Shown here piece after piece: positions 17,117 to 25,265 of a stretch of 64,000 nt of DNA (positions are counted from its first letter, which is position 1; every line of letters begins with the position of its first letter). Source of the DNA: Polyangium fumosum (GTDB lineage Bacteria > Myxococcota_A > Polyangia > Polyangiales > Polyangiaceae); assembly GCF_005144585.1 (NCBI RefSeq), contig NZ_SSMQ01000063.1, positions 1-64,000 of the forward strand, given 5' to 3'. Under the pieces are notes generated by a model. The model did no database searches. It was not told the DNA's origin and was given only the letters and a program-made list of their open reading frames with translations. Position numbers and translations under genes: made by a program.

Positions 17117-18370
17117 ATGGAGGCAGCCCCGCTCCCGCGTTCGCGCTCTCGCCTCGGGCCGCTCCTCTTTCTCGCCCGGAAGAGCCTGCTCGGGAGCCGC
17201 TTCACGTTCGCCCTGCTCGTCCTCTCGGTCGCCGCGGGCGCGGGGTTTCAGATTCCCAATACGGCGAACCTCGCCGGCTTCTCCGAGGCGCTGCTCGAAG
17301 AGGAGCTGCGGCACGGGGGCGGTGACGTGCGCGTCGAGCCGCGGGAGAAGCGGCACTTCGAGGACGGCGCCGCCGCGGCCGCGCGGGTGTCCGAGGCCCT
17401 AGGCGCGTCCGTCCGCGCCGCCGTGCCCGTCCTCGTCCTGCCTGGCGCGGTCGGCAAGGGCGGCCGGTTCCAGAATGCGCTCGTCTACGGCTACGACTTC
17501 CCCGGGGAGCCCGCGCTGCGGCCCTTTCACTTGACGAGCGGCGCGCTCCCCGCGCCCGGCGATGCGAACGGGGTCCTGCTCGGCACGTCGCTCGCGAACC
17601 GGCTCGGCGTGAAGGTCGGCGACGCCGTCGACCTGCGGATCATCCTCGGCGGCCCGCCCGGCGGCGCCGGCGAGGCCGTGGGCGGCCCGCCCGGCGGCGC
17701 CGGCGAGGCCGTGGGCGCGACCGTCATGACCGTGCGGGGCCTCGTCTCGGGCAGCGCCGGCGCCTACCGCAGCGCCTTCCTCGACCGCGCCTCCCTCGCC
17801 GAGAAGACCGGCGCCCGGGCCGCCGCCTCCGCCATCCACGTCCACCTCGACGACCACTTCGCCGCCTCGGACCTCGCCCCGCGCCTCGAAGCCCGCCTCC
17901 CCGAGGCCCGCGCCGTCGGCTGGAAGGAGGACGACCCCTACGTCACGAACTACCTCGCCGCGAACCGCACCATCAACGCCGTCTCGTACGCGATGGTCGT
18001 CGCGGCGATCAGCATCCCGGTCTGGGCCCTCTTCCACATCCACGTCCTCGGCCGCCGCCGCGAGATCGGCATCCTCGCGGCGCTCGGCTTCTCCCGCCGT
18101 GAGATCTTCGGGCTCTTCCTCCTGCAGACCCTCGTCGTCGCGCTCGCCGGGCTCAGCGCGGGCGCGGCGCTCGGCTACGGCATGTTGCTCTACTTCGACG
18201 CCTACCCGATCTTCTCGTGGGAGGCGCTCGTCGTCCGCCCCGTCGTCACGGCGGCCGTGCTCGCCGGCCCTTGCCTCGCCGTCCTCGCGACGACGTTGCT
18301 CGCCGGCAGCGTCCCGGCCTGGCGCGCGGCCCGCACCGACCCGGCGCGGGTTCTCCGAAGGATCGACTGA
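17117..18370 (+). CDS. ABC transporter permease, FtsX/MacB-LolC type
   Basis: About 417 residues. One N-terminal membrane segment (about residues 24-44) is followed by a large periplasmic domain. Three C-terminal segments (about 295-315, 340-365 and 380-405) follow the FtsX-like motif GRRREIGILAALGFSRREIF. This is the classical type VII ABC exporter layout used for lipoprotein extraction, peptide or antibiotic efflux. The stop overlaps the ATPase start by one base (TGATG). A 33-base tandem duplication lies in the periplasmic domain. The start is uncertain: ATG 17117 is chosen, while TTG 17078 would add 13 residues and has a GAAGGGG upstream. Confidence 0.85.
   Translation: MEAAPLPRSRSRLGPLLFLARKSLLGSRFTFALLVLSVAAGAGFQIPNTANLAGFSEALLEEELRHGGGDVRVEPREKRHFEDGAAAAARVSEALGASVRAAVPVLVLPGAVGKGGRFQNALVYGYDFPGEPALRPFHLTSGALPAPGDANGVLLGTSLANRLGVKVGDAVDLRIILGGPPGGAGEAVGGPPGGAGEAVGATVMTVRGLVSGSAGAYRSAFLDRASLAEKTGARAAASAIHVHLDDHFAASDLAPRLEARLPEARAVGWKEDDPYVTNYLAANRTINAVSYAMVVAAISIPVWALFHIHVLGRRREIGILAALGFSRREIFGLFLLQTLVVALAGLSAGAALGYGMLLYFDAYPIFSWEALVVRPVVTAAVLAGPCLAVLATTLLAGSVPAWRAARTDPARVLRRID
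17648..17713 (+). repeat. 33-base in-frame tandem duplication
   Basis: Two identical 33-base units encode GGPPGGAGEAV twice within the periplasmic domain of the ABC permease. The frame is preserved. Confidence 0.9.
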
Positions 18371-19023
18371 TGCCGAAGGTTCTTCGTTGCGAGAGCCTCG
18401 TGCGCCGTCTCGGCGCGCATGACGTCGTCCGCGGCGCCTCGCTCGACCTCGACGAGGCCGAAGCCGTCGCGCTCGTGGGCCCGAGCGGCTGCGGCAAGAC
18501 GACCTTGCTCCAGATGATCGGCTTGCTCGATCGACCGAGCGCCGGGCGTGTCGTCCTCGCTGGTCACGACGCCTGGTCCCTCGACGATGCAGTGCGCGCC
18601 GAGGTGCGGCTCGCGTGGATCGGGTTCGTGTTTCAACAGAACAACCTCGTCGAGGCGCTGAGCGCGCGGGAGAACGTGGCGCTGCCCGCGTGGCGGCTCG
18701 GCTCGTCGCGCCGCGAGGCCGAGCGCGCGGCGGACGCGCTGCTCGAACGGTTCGGCCTCGCCGCGCGCCGCGACGCGCCCGCCTCGGAGCTCTCCGTGGG
18801 CGAGGCGCAACGCGTGGCCATCGCCCGCGCGCTCGTGAACCGCCCGCGCCTCGTGCTCGCAGACGAGCCGACGGGCAGCCTCGACAGCGCATCGGCCGAC
18901 GTCGTGATGGAGGCGCTCGCCGCGGCCTCGGCCCTCGGCGCGGCGCTGCTCGTGGTCACGCACGATCTGCGGATCGCGGCGCGCGCGGGGCGGACCGTGG
19001 AGATGCGCGACGGGCGGCTCTGA
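18370..19023 (+). CDS. ABC transporter ATP-binding protein (LolD/MacB type)
   Basis: A 217-residue ATPase that pairs with the permease just upstream, with which it shares a TGATG junction. Walker A is GPSGCGKTT near residue 37, the Q-loop is FVFQQNN, Walker B is LVLADEPTG and the H-loop is VVTHD. The ABC signature reads [15 protein letters not shown] instead of the usual LSGGQ; such changes at positions 3 and 5 are tolerated in some LolD-like proteins. The last 68 bases overlap the 3' end of the acyltransferase gene on the other strand. Confidence 0.9.
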   Translation: MPKVLRCESLVRRLGAHDVVRGASLDLDEAEAVALVGPSGCGKTTLLQMIGLLDRPSAGRVVLAGHDAWSLDDAVRAEVRLAWIGFVFQQNNLVEALSARENVALPAWRLGSSRREAERAADALLERFGLAARRDAPASELSVGEAQRVAIARALVNRPRLVLADEPTGSLDSASADVVMEALAAASALGAALLVVTHDLRIAARAGRTVEMRDGRL

Positions 19024-20056
19024 GGAGCAGGAAGGCGCCGAGGCAAACGGCCGTCGTGAGCGTGACGACGCCCGCGTACTTCAAGGGACCCGGCCACGCG
19101 AGGCGTGCGGCGGCGATCTGGAGGAGGACGACGATCGGCAGGTGCGTGACGTACACGAAGTACGACGCATCGGCGAGCAAGCGGACGAGCGGGCGCGCGC
19201 GGGTGACGAGCCGGCCGCACGTGCCGAGAAAAACCGCGACGGTGAGGCACGAGAACGCCGCGCTCGTGACGAGCGCCCACGCGGGCGCGCGCGCAGGGGC
19301 GCCCGCCGCCGTGCTCGCGAGGAGCGGGGGGACGAGCGCGGCGAGCAGCACGAGCGCGAGCCCCACGAGCCACGGGAGCCTGCGCGTATACGCCGCGAGG
19401 CCTTCGGGATCGAGCAGCCACCCCCACGCGAAAAATACGGCGAAGTAAGCTGCGATCTGCGGTTCGACGAGGAACGAGAGCGGCGTGTCGAGCTGGAGCT
19501 TGCCCGCGACGAGCAGGACGACCGACACGGCGGCGATCGCGATCGCGGGCAAGGCGAGGGGCGCGCGCGCGGGGCGACGGGGCAGGACGGCGGCGAGCGT
19601 CGAGAGCAGGAGCAGGTAGTAGAGGAACCAGAGGTGCGCGAGCGTGACGGGGAGCTCGGAGGCATGCAGCGCGGGCACCTGGCTGCCCACCGCGGCGCGG
19701 CCTTCGAGGGTTCGTCCGTGGTCCCAGAGCGCGTTCATCGCCGCCGAGACCGGCACGAGCGCGAGGAGCAACGGCACGAGCACCCGCGTGGCACGCTCCC
19801 GGGCAAACCCCCGGAGGCCCCGGCGCGTGACGATGCCGCGCGAGACCATGCCGGAGAGGAGGAAAAAGACCGGCATCAGGAACGCGCGGCCCACCCACAC
19901 CACGAAGTCCGCGGCGAGGTGCGTCGACCGATCCTTGATCGCCCAGCCGATCGGCGTCTCCAGGAACGAGAGCAGGCCGTGCAAGAGGACGACGAGCGCC
20001 GTGGCGAAGGCGCGCGCGCCGTCGAGCGCGTGGATGCGCGCCCCCTCGCGCTCCAT
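18956..20056 (-). CDS. Acyltransferase family 3 membrane protein (OafA/OPgC-like)
   Basis: A 366-residue integral membrane protein with about ten hydrophobic segments. The N-terminus RIHALDGARAFATALVVLLHG carries the family's Arg/Asp and conserved His in the first membrane helix. GRAFLMPVFFLLSG and LWFLYYLLLL are further hallmarks. Members transfer acyl groups such as acetyl or succinyl to sugars or glucans across the inner membrane. Its ATG overlaps the stop of the upstream minus-strand gene by one base (TGATG), so the two form an operon. The 3' end overlaps the ABC ATPase gene by 68 bases in convergent orientation. Confidence 0.88.
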   Translation of the reverse strand: MEREGARIHALDGARAFATALVVLLHGLLSFLETPIGWAIKDRSTHLAADFVVWVGRAFLMPVFFLLSGMVSRGIVTRRGLRGFARERATRVLVPLLLALVPVSAAMNALWDHGRTLEGRAAVGSQVPALHASELPVTLAHLWFLYYLLLLSTLAAVLPRRPARAPLALPAIAIAAVSVVLLVAGKLQLDTPLSFLVEPQIAAYFAVFFAWGWLLDPEGLAAYTRRLPWLVGLALVLLAALVPPLLASTAAGAPARAPAWALVTSAAFSCLTVAVFLGTCGRLVTRARPLVRLLADASYFVYVTHLPIVVLLQIAAARLAWPGPLKYAGVVTLTTAVCLGAFLLLRAARRASPRSAPRAPRSADRA

Positions 20057-21093
20057 CAGCCGCGCGGCCCCTGGGGGCGTTCGGCGTGCTCGCAGAGCAG
20101 ACCGCCGAGCAGGTGATACTCGAGGTAGGCCCGCGCGACGTCGATCGCGCCGTCCATCTTGGCACTCTTGCCGCCGAGCCCGATCTCGCCTTCGCCTTTC
20201 TGGAAACGAAACGCGAGCGTCTCGCCCGCGCAAAGCCCGCGCGTCATCACGGGTTCGAGCAGCGGCTCGCGATCGAGCCCGAACAGGAACAGATCCCGTT
20301 GCACGATCGACGAGAGTTTGTCCGAGAGGGCCGTGAGCGAGAGCTCCCACGCGCCCTCGCGTAGCATCGCGGCGACGGAGCCTTGGCGGATGAGGTCGGC
20401 GTTTGCTCCATCGAGCGATCGCAGCTCCGCGCGCACGAGCATCCAGGCGAGCCCGAGCGCGCCGAAGCCGAGCGAGAGATCCGCGACGCGATAGCCTTTC
20501 CGGTGCGGATCCTGAAACGAGCCGCGCGTGTTGTCGCGCATGGCCATGAACGCCTTCACCACGCGGTGCGCGATCGAAGGTGCACGCACGAGCGCGCGCG
20601 CGCGTTCTTCCGTGTAGACCGTCTCGGGCCGCGGCCCTCCCTCGACGACGACGTCGAAGGGCTCGAAATCGGCGTCCGCGAGCGGCTCCTGTGTGCGCAG
20701 GTGCCGGTGCAGATCGAGCGACAGCGCGTCGCCTTTCTTGAAGATTTCGAGGTGGATCGCGATCGGCGTGCGCGCGCCCGTCGTCGTCGTGCCGTCGGCG
20801 AGGAACTCGAGATCGGCGATCAGCGTCTTTTCCGGGTATCGGCGCGTGTTCTTCACCGTGATGCGTTGCGCGCGCCGATCGATCGTCACCTCGGTGTCGT
20901 CGTTCTCCAGCGCGAGCCGGTTGCTCTCGTTCGCGCCACGTCTGCCGACGCCCGCGAGCGGGCAAACGATGCGGCCGGGAAAATATCGTACGCCGTGTTT
21001 CCGATGGGTCTCGATGTCAGGCAACATGATTGATGGTCCGGCTGGAATCATGCCGCGAGCGTGGTCCCAAGCGTGTCGAAAAGCATAACGCAC
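20056..21093 (-). CDS. Hypothetical protein co-transcribed with acyltransferase
   Basis: A 345-residue protein, probably cytosolic, with many charged residues and a few Gly-rich turns near the end (KGEGEIGLGGKSAKMDG). Alternating hydrophobic residues over about 75-130 suggest a beta-rich N-terminal half, followed by a helical region. No domain recognised. The ATG at 21093 is used because AAGGTG lies about 7 bases upstream; ATG 21051 and ATG 21027 are alternatives. Its stop overlaps the acyltransferase start, which suggests a shared task, perhaps modification of an envelope glycan. That is inference. Confidence 0.6.
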   Translation of the reverse strand: MRYAFRHAWDHARGMIPAGPSIMLPDIETHRKHGVRYFPGRIVCPLAGVGRRGANESNRLALENDDTEVTIDRRAQRITVKNTRRYPEKTLIADLEFLADGTTTTGARTPIAIHLEIFKKGDALSLDLHRHLRTQEPLADADFEPFDVVVEGGPRPETVYTEERARALVRAPSIAHRVVKAFMAMRDNTRGSFQDPHRKGYRVADLSLGFGALGLAWMLVRAELRSLDGANADLIRQGSVAAMLREGAWELSLTALSDKLSSIVQRDLFLFGLDREPLLEPVMTRGLCAGETLAFRFQKGEGEIGLGGKSAKMDGAIDVARAYLEYHLLGGLLCEHAERPQGPRG

Positions 21094-21112
21094 CTTGTCG
21101 AAGTCGTGTCGG

Positions 21113-21128
21113 CGTTAGATGCCTAACG
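21113..21128. promoter_or_regulatory. Operator-like palindrome
   Basis: CGTTAG-ATGC-CTAACG is a perfect 6-base inverted repeat in an AT-richer patch between divergent genes at 21093 and 21245. It may bind a regulator of either. Confidence 0.35.
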
Positions 21129-21199
21129 AATAAATCGTTGCCGAGGTGCGCGTGCGGCTTGTGGGTCGGCTTTGATCGCCTGTAACCTTTTCAAGTTCC

Positions 21200-21219
21200 G
21201 TGGCGCCATGTAGCGCCAC
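21200..21219. promoter_or_regulatory. Operator-like hairpin before BPSL0067 gene
   Basis: GTGGCGC-CATGTA-GCGCCAC is a perfect 7-base inverted repeat ending about 25 bases before the start codon at 21245. It could be an operator or a 5'-leader hairpin. Confidence 0.4.
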
Positions 21220-21244
21220 CACAAACTCAAGAGAGGAGCCCTTC

Positions 21245-21589
21245 ATGGCGTATCGCACGAACACCCCGGAGCTTTACGAAGGCAGGCATTACGGCGAGAG
21301 CGAGCAGTGCGTCGCGCTCGTCAAGTTCGCCTGCGGCGCGCCCCACACCTCGGCGTGGAAGAAGGGCGCTCTCGTGCTCGGCAACGCGGCGATCCTGCCC
21401 GGCACGGCGATCGCGTGCGGCTGGGAGGACGGTCGTTACATGAGCCGCGCGCGCGGCAACCACGCGGCGATCTACCTCGGCCAGTTCGGCAACACGATCG
21501 AGGTCGTCGATCAGTGGTCGGGCGAGCCGGCGAAGCGCCGCTACAAGACGCACAAGCCCGAGAAGGCGTACTACATCATCGAAGGCTGA
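21245..21589 (+). CDS. BPSL0067-family protein (putative NlpC/P60-CHAP-like amidase)
   Basis: A 114-residue protein that matches the BPSL0067 family over its whole length. The invariant QCVALVK (Cys22), TSAWKKG, GTAIACG, GNHAAIYLG (His73) and VVDQW-SGEPAKRRY are all present in order. Cys and His in this arrangement suggest a papain-like peptidoglycan amidase/CHAP fold. No signal peptide is seen, so export would need a dedicated system, or the target is internal. GAGAGGAG stands before ATG 21245. No neighbouring immunity-like gene was recognised. A hairpin with T-run follows at 21719. Confidence 0.75.
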   Translation: MAYRTNTPELYEGRHYGESEQCVALVKFACGAPHTSAWKKGALVLGNAAILPGTAIACGWEDGRYMSRARGNHAAIYLGQFGNTIEVVDQWSGEPAKRRYKTHKPEKAYYIIEG

Positions 21590-21590
21590 G

Positions 21591-21711
21591 AGGTGTATTC
21601 CCCAGGCTGCTGCGCGGCTCGATGCGTCGGTCGGCCTCGCTCGACGTACAGAGTACGCCTCGCTCGGCCTTCCTAGCCTCGAGCCGCTCGCGACGCCTGA
21701 GAAATACCCCT
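21591..21711. repeat. 121-base imperfect dyad centred on 21651
   Basis: The ends AGGTGTATTCCCCAGGC and GCCTGAGAAATACCCCT are inverted with four mismatches. Further in, CGGCTCGA pairs with TCGAGCCG. The exact centre is GTAC-AGA-GTAC. It begins two bases after the stop codon of the BPSL0067-family gene. It could fold into one long stem as RNA or act as a REP-like DNA element. Confidence 0.65.
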
Positions 21712-21718
21712 GGAGACG

Positions 21719-21762
21719 AAAGCCCGCTCGTGCTGGAAGGCGCGAGCGGGCTTCGCGTTTTT
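21719..21762. terminator. Rho-independent-like terminator
   Basis: AAGCCCGCTCG and CGAGCGGGCTT form an 11-base stem around a loop of about ten bases, followed by GCG and a run of five T at about 21758-21762. It lies between the plus-strand gene ending at 21589 and the minus-strand amine oxidase ending at 21776, so it can serve the plus strand. Confidence 0.75.
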
Positions 21763-21775
21763 CCGGGGTGGGCGA

Positions 21776-23248
21776 TCAAGCCTTCTGCAGGATCTCGTCC
21801 GCGGCGCGTTTGCCGCTCTCGATCGCGCCCTGCATCCAGCCGGCCCAGATCGAGGTGTGCTCGCCGGCGAAATGGATCCGGCCCTCCGACCGCGGGATCA
21901 CCGCCATCATCCACCACTGGTTCGGCAGGATCTCCGTCCACGCGCCCTGCGACCACGGATCCTCGGCCCAGACCTTCATGTGGAACGAGAGCTTCTCGGC
22001 CTCGATGTCCGGGAAGAACTTCGCCATCTCGGCCTGGATGTACGCCTCGCGCTCGGGCGCGGCGAGGGCCGCGAAGTCGTCGGCATTCTCGTCTTGCATG
22101 TACGCGAGCAGGAGGCCCGTGTCGCCAGGCTGGGTCGCGCTCAGATCCCAGACGCGCTCGGCCTTCGTGTCCGTCTTCGCGAGCTTGAGCCCGCCGAGCT
22201 CGCCGAGCGGATCGTTCTTCCAGAATCGCGTCTTCGTCTGAAACATGGCGCGCGACGCCGTCATCATGTGGACCTCGTCCATCGCCTTCTGCTTGTCGTC
22301 CGGCAGCGCAGGCGAGAACGCGACGTCGCGCAGCGGCTTGAAGGGGATCGTGCAGACGAGGTAATCGGCCTCGTACGTCTCCGACGTACCCTTTGCGTCG
22401 ACCGTGACCGTGACCTTCGTGTCGTCCTGCGTGATCGATTTCACGACCCGCTCGAACTTCACCTTGCCGTCGAGCTTCTCGGCGAGCTTCTGCGCGATCT
22501 GATCGTTGCCGCCCTGGACGTGGTAGGTGAGGTCCCAGTCCTGGTCCGCGACCTCGAGCGCCATCCACGCGAGGCAGCCGATCTTGTAGACCTCGGTGCC
22601 GTTGTCCGACACGTAGAGCGGGAGCCACGCCTCGGTCGCGCCCTTTTCCTTGAGGAAATCGGTCATGACCATTTTGTCGTATTGCTCGAGGATGCCCTCG
22701 CGCGGGAAGCTCCCGTCTCGGGGATTGCCGAACGCCTCGAAATTGGCCGCGATGTACGTCGACCACATGCCGAGGCCTTCCATGGCCTCCTCGGGCGAGA
22801 GGCCCGCGAGCGGCCAGGGCGTGCCCTCCGTGTGAACGAAGCGTTGGCCCCCCAGGTAATACAGCGGCGTCCCGCCCGGGAACTCTTCGAGCTTCAGGCC
22901 GAGCTCCTCGACGTAGGCGATCGTGTGATCGTGCACGTCGGGAATACGCGTCGCCCCGAGCTCGGCATACTGGCCGTTCTCGAAGCCATCGCGCTGGGTC
23001 AGGACACGGCCGCCGGCGTGGGCTTGCGCCTCCAGCACGGTGACGTCCCATCCCTTCTTTTGAAGCTCGTACGCCGCCGAGAGCCCGGCGAGACCGCCGC
23101 CGAGGACGAGCGCCTTTTTCGTCGATGCAGGCGGATTCGCCGGCGGTTGCCCGTCGTCCGACCCGCAGCCCGGCAGGTACACGGCGACGCCGGCCGCAGA
23201 CAGGAGCTCGAGGAAGCGACGGCGATCGAACCTGGTCTTGCTTTTCAT
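21776..23248 (-). CDS. Flavin monoamine oxidase family protein, Tat-exported lipoprotein
   Basis: About 490 residues from ATG 23248. The twin-arginine motif DRRRFLEL at residues 8-15 is followed by a hydrophobic core and PGCGSDD, so the protein is probably Tat-exported and lipidated. The dinucleotide motif VLGGGLAGLSAAYEL and following VLEA and GGRV match FAD-dependent amine oxidases. The C-terminal FAD motif IHFAGEHTS is followed by GWMQGAIESGKRAA. It should oxidise an amine or amino acid in the periplasm with release of hydrogen peroxide and ammonia; substrate unknown. It is divergent from the cupin gene. Confidence 0.88.
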   Translation of the reverse strand: MKSKTRFDRRRFLELLSAAGVAVYLPGCGSDDGQPPANPPASTKKALVLGGGLAGLSAAYELQKKGWDVTVLEAQAHAGGRVLTQRDGFENGQYAELGATRIPDVHDHTIAYVEELGLKLEEFPGGTPLYYLGGQRFVHTEGTPWPLAGLSPEEAMEGLGMWSTYIAANFEAFGNPRDGSFPREGILEQYDKMVMTDFLKEKGATEAWLPLYVSDNGTEVYKIGCLAWMALEVADQDWDLTYHVQGGNDQIAQKLAEKLDGKVKFERVVKSITQDDTKVTVTVDAKGTSETYEADYLVCTIPFKPLRDVAFSPALPDDKQKAMDEVHMMTASRAMFQTKTRFWKNDPLGELGGLKLAKTDTKAERVWDLSATQPGDTGLLLAYMQDENADDFAALAAPEREAYIQAEMAKFFPDIEAEKLSFHMKVWAEDPWSQGAWTEILPNQWWMMAVIPRSEGRIHFAGEHTSIWAGWMQGAIESGKRAADEILQKA

Positions 23249-23374
23249 GAGGACCTCTTTGCGTTGCGCCGCATCCGCGCCGGGCGCCACGCGACCTCCC
23301 CCATGCCCCAATCCCGTCCCTGCGGCAATCAGGGTCGCACGGTATCGGCGTATCCACGAACGCTCCTATGTGTT

Positions 23375-23393
23375 CAATTTTACTAGGTAATTG
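23375..23393. promoter_or_regulatory. AT-rich palindromic promoter/operator candidate
   Basis: CAATTTTACTAGGTAATTG is a near palindrome (TTAC-TAG-GTAA core) in the most AT-rich part of the divergent gap between the amine oxidase (23248, minus) and the cupin gene (23488, plus). Confidence 0.4.
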
Positions 23394-23487
23394 TACTGCG
23401 CCAAACGCGTGGCGTGAGCGTGGTTCCCCCTCTCACGTCGTCGCGAAGGGATTGACGCGGATGTGCGTCTCGGTTTACGCCCCTCGT

Positions 23488-23850
23488 ATGCCGACCTTCA
23501 TCGAGAAGCCGAGCCGCATCGAGGCGGCCGGGAACAAGCCGAAGCTCATCGACGAGTACGTGGGGCGCATCAACACGCGGACCGAGGGCGCGAGCGTGGC
23601 CCACATGCGGAGCCCCGGAGGCTGGGTGGAGCCCGGCCAGCGGCCGGCGTTCGACGAGTTCACGGTCGTGCTGCGCGGGTCGCTGCACGTCGAATACGAG
23701 GGAGGAGCGGTCGACGTGCGCGAAGGGCAGGCGATCATCACGCACAAGGGAGAATGGGTCCGCTACAGCACGCCCGGCGACGAGGGCGCGGAGTACATCG
23801 CGGTCTGCCTGCCGGCCTTCTCGCCCGCGACGGTGAACCGCGACGCCTGA
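23488..23850 (+). CDS. Small cupin-domain protein
   Basis: About 120 residues with the shape of a single cupin barrel: GWVEPGQRPAFDEFTVVLRGSLHVEYEGG, a turn, then REGQAIITHKGEWVRYSTPGDEGAEYIAVCLPAF. The two metal-binding histidines of motif 1 (HxH) are replaced by PAF and Asp-Glu, and motif 2 has HKGEW, so the classical metal site seems altered. It is likely a sugar or small-molecule binding or isomerase protein. ATG 23488 is chosen because the longer frame from 23368 encodes a non-conserved Cys/Trp-rich lead through the promoter region. It converges on the lipoprotein gene at 23854. Confidence 0.72.
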   Translation: MPTFIEKPSRIEAAGNKPKLIDEYVGRINTRTEGASVAHMRSPGGWVEPGQRPAFDEFTVVLRGSLHVEYEGGAVDVREGQAIITHKGEWVRYSTPGDEGAEYIAVCLPAFSPATVNRDA

Positions 23851-23853
23851 GCC

Positions 23854-24549
23854 TCAGGGAGAGGGCGGCGGCACGATCACGAGATCCACCGCGCCGCGCG
23901 GGGCAATCTCGTACCTGTCGAGGTATTGCTGGGCAAACCCCGTGATCTCCACGGCGGTGCCCTTCGTGAGCTTCGTCGTATCGATGAGGGGTTTGTCGCC
24001 CGCAAAGCACACGTAAATCTCGACCTCGCCGGAGCCGTCGTCTACGTACGCCTTGATCCCATAGGGTTTGTCCTCGACGATGGGATTCGACACGATGCCC
24101 TTCACGCGGACGAGCAGGCCCTCGGTCGATTCGTTCACCTCGCCCGTCGCGACGTCCTTCGGCGTGACGGCCTCGATTCCCTGCAGGAGCTCGGGGCCGG
24201 TGACATTCGTGACGAGCACGGTCTGCTTGGAGACCTGCGCGATTTTGCCGATGACGCGGATCTTCGCCCCGATGAGGATCTTCAGCTCCTCGTAGAGGCT
24301 GACATAAATGCCGCCGGTATCGTCCTGGATCGCGAATCCGAAGTCCCCCGTGGCCGTGACGAACGTGCCCGCCGGGACGCTGACGAACCCCTCGATCTGC
24401 GTGTATTCATCCACGGGCAGGGCGCGGGCTTCGGCGATGGGGACGACCTCCGGAGCGGGGAGGGGATCCGACGTCGGGAGCTCGTCGGAGCCGCAGCCGG
24501 TGAGGAGCGCGGCGAGGGGAACCACGAGGAGGAGAGCGCGGGGGTGCAT
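23854..24549 (-). CDS. Lipoprotein with two OB-fold-like segments
   Basis: A 231-residue lipoprotein with signal peptide and lipobox LTGC (Cys about residue 19). Two beta-rich stretches of similar layout follow. The first (about 46-125) runs TQIEGFVSVPAGTF-GDFGFAIQDDTGGIYVSLYEE. The second (about 140-228) runs GLLVRVKGIVSNP-KAYVDDGSGEVEIYVCFAG. Both recall the nucleic-acid-binding-like OB folds found in secreted DUF/YdeI proteins, where the turn DDTGGI or DDGSGE is typical. A role in surface binding is possible. It is the second of two consecutive minus-strand lipoprotein genes, 47 bases after the one at 24597. Confidence 0.72.
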   Translation of the reverse strand: MHPRALLLVVPLAALLTGCGSDELPTSDPLPAPEVVPIAEARALPVDEYTQIEGFVSVPAGTFVTATGDFGFAIQDDTGGIYVSLYEELKILIGAKIRVIGKIAQVSKQTVLVTNVTGPELLQGIEAVTPKDVATGEVNESTEGLLVRVKGIVSNPIVEDKPYGIKAYVDDGSGEVEIYVCFAGDKPLIDTTKLTKGTAVEITGFAQQYLDRYEIAPRGAVDLVIVPPPSP

Positions 24550-24596
24550 CCGCAGGATCTACCGCGCCGGGGTCGTGCCGTGCAAGGCAGAGGGCT

Positions 24597-25265
24597 TCAG
24601 GGAGAGACGGGGCAGCGCGGCGCGGTGTATTCGCCGTTGGGATTGGCAGCCCAGAGCGGGCCCGTGAGCTCGACCCGGAAACGCACCTCGGTGTCGTCGA
24701 TCGAGAGGATTTCCAGCGTGCCCGCGCCGATCGACCCGCCGCCCCACGGGCAATCCTCGGGGTTCGGCGAGTTCATGTCGCCGGTCTCGGACATGTGGCT
24801 GTACGCCAAAAGCTCCGGGCTCTCGAGGTCGTAGACGCCGACCTGCTGCAGCGCCGGGGGGAGCGCGATGCTGAGCTGAAAATGACCGCCGCAGGTCAGG
24901 TCCGTGGTGGGAGAGCCGCAGGAGGTGCCGAGGTCGGAGATGCGAAGGAAGAGGTCGTCCGGATTCAGCTCCGGCTCGGCGCCCGAGCTGACGGAGGTGC
25001 CGCCGGTCGGATCCTGGTTGGCCCAGTATTCGTCCCAAAGAACTTCGAGCTGCGCGCGGGTGAGGGCGACCGCGGGCTGCGCCGGATCGGGGGTGTCGTC
25101 GCCGCTGGAGGTGCTGCCGCCGGCACCGCCGGCACCGCCGGTGCCGCCCTGGCCGCCGGTGCCTTGGCCGGCGTTTTTTTCATTGCTGCCACCTTGGACG
25201 ACGTAGTTGCCGCAGGCGGCGAGGAGGATGGGGAGGAGAACGAAAGGAAGGCGCTTGAGGTTCAT
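24597..25265 (-). CDS. Gly-rich lipoprotein of unknown function
   Basis: A 222-residue lipoprotein. The signal peptide ends in lipobox LAAC (Cys about 18), then comes a Gly/Thr-rich tether (GTGGQGGTGGAGGAGG). The globular region has four to five cysteines and the pattern GSPTTDLTCGGHFQLSIALPP, with a C-terminal RFRVELTGPLWAANPNGEYTAPRCP. No family recognised. It is likely co-transcribed with the OB-fold lipoprotein downstream. Confidence 0.7.
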   Translation of the reverse strand: MNLKRLPFVLLPILLAACGNYVVQGGSNEKNAGQGTGGQGGTGGAGGAGGSTSSGDDTPDPAQPAVALTRAQLEVLWDEYWANQDPTGGTSVSSGAEPELNPDDLFLRISDLGTSCGSPTTDLTCGGHFQLSIALPPALQQVGVYDLESPELLAYSHMSETGDMNSPNPEDCPWGGGSIGAGTLEILSIDDTEVRFRVELTGPLWAANPNGEYTAPRCPVSP

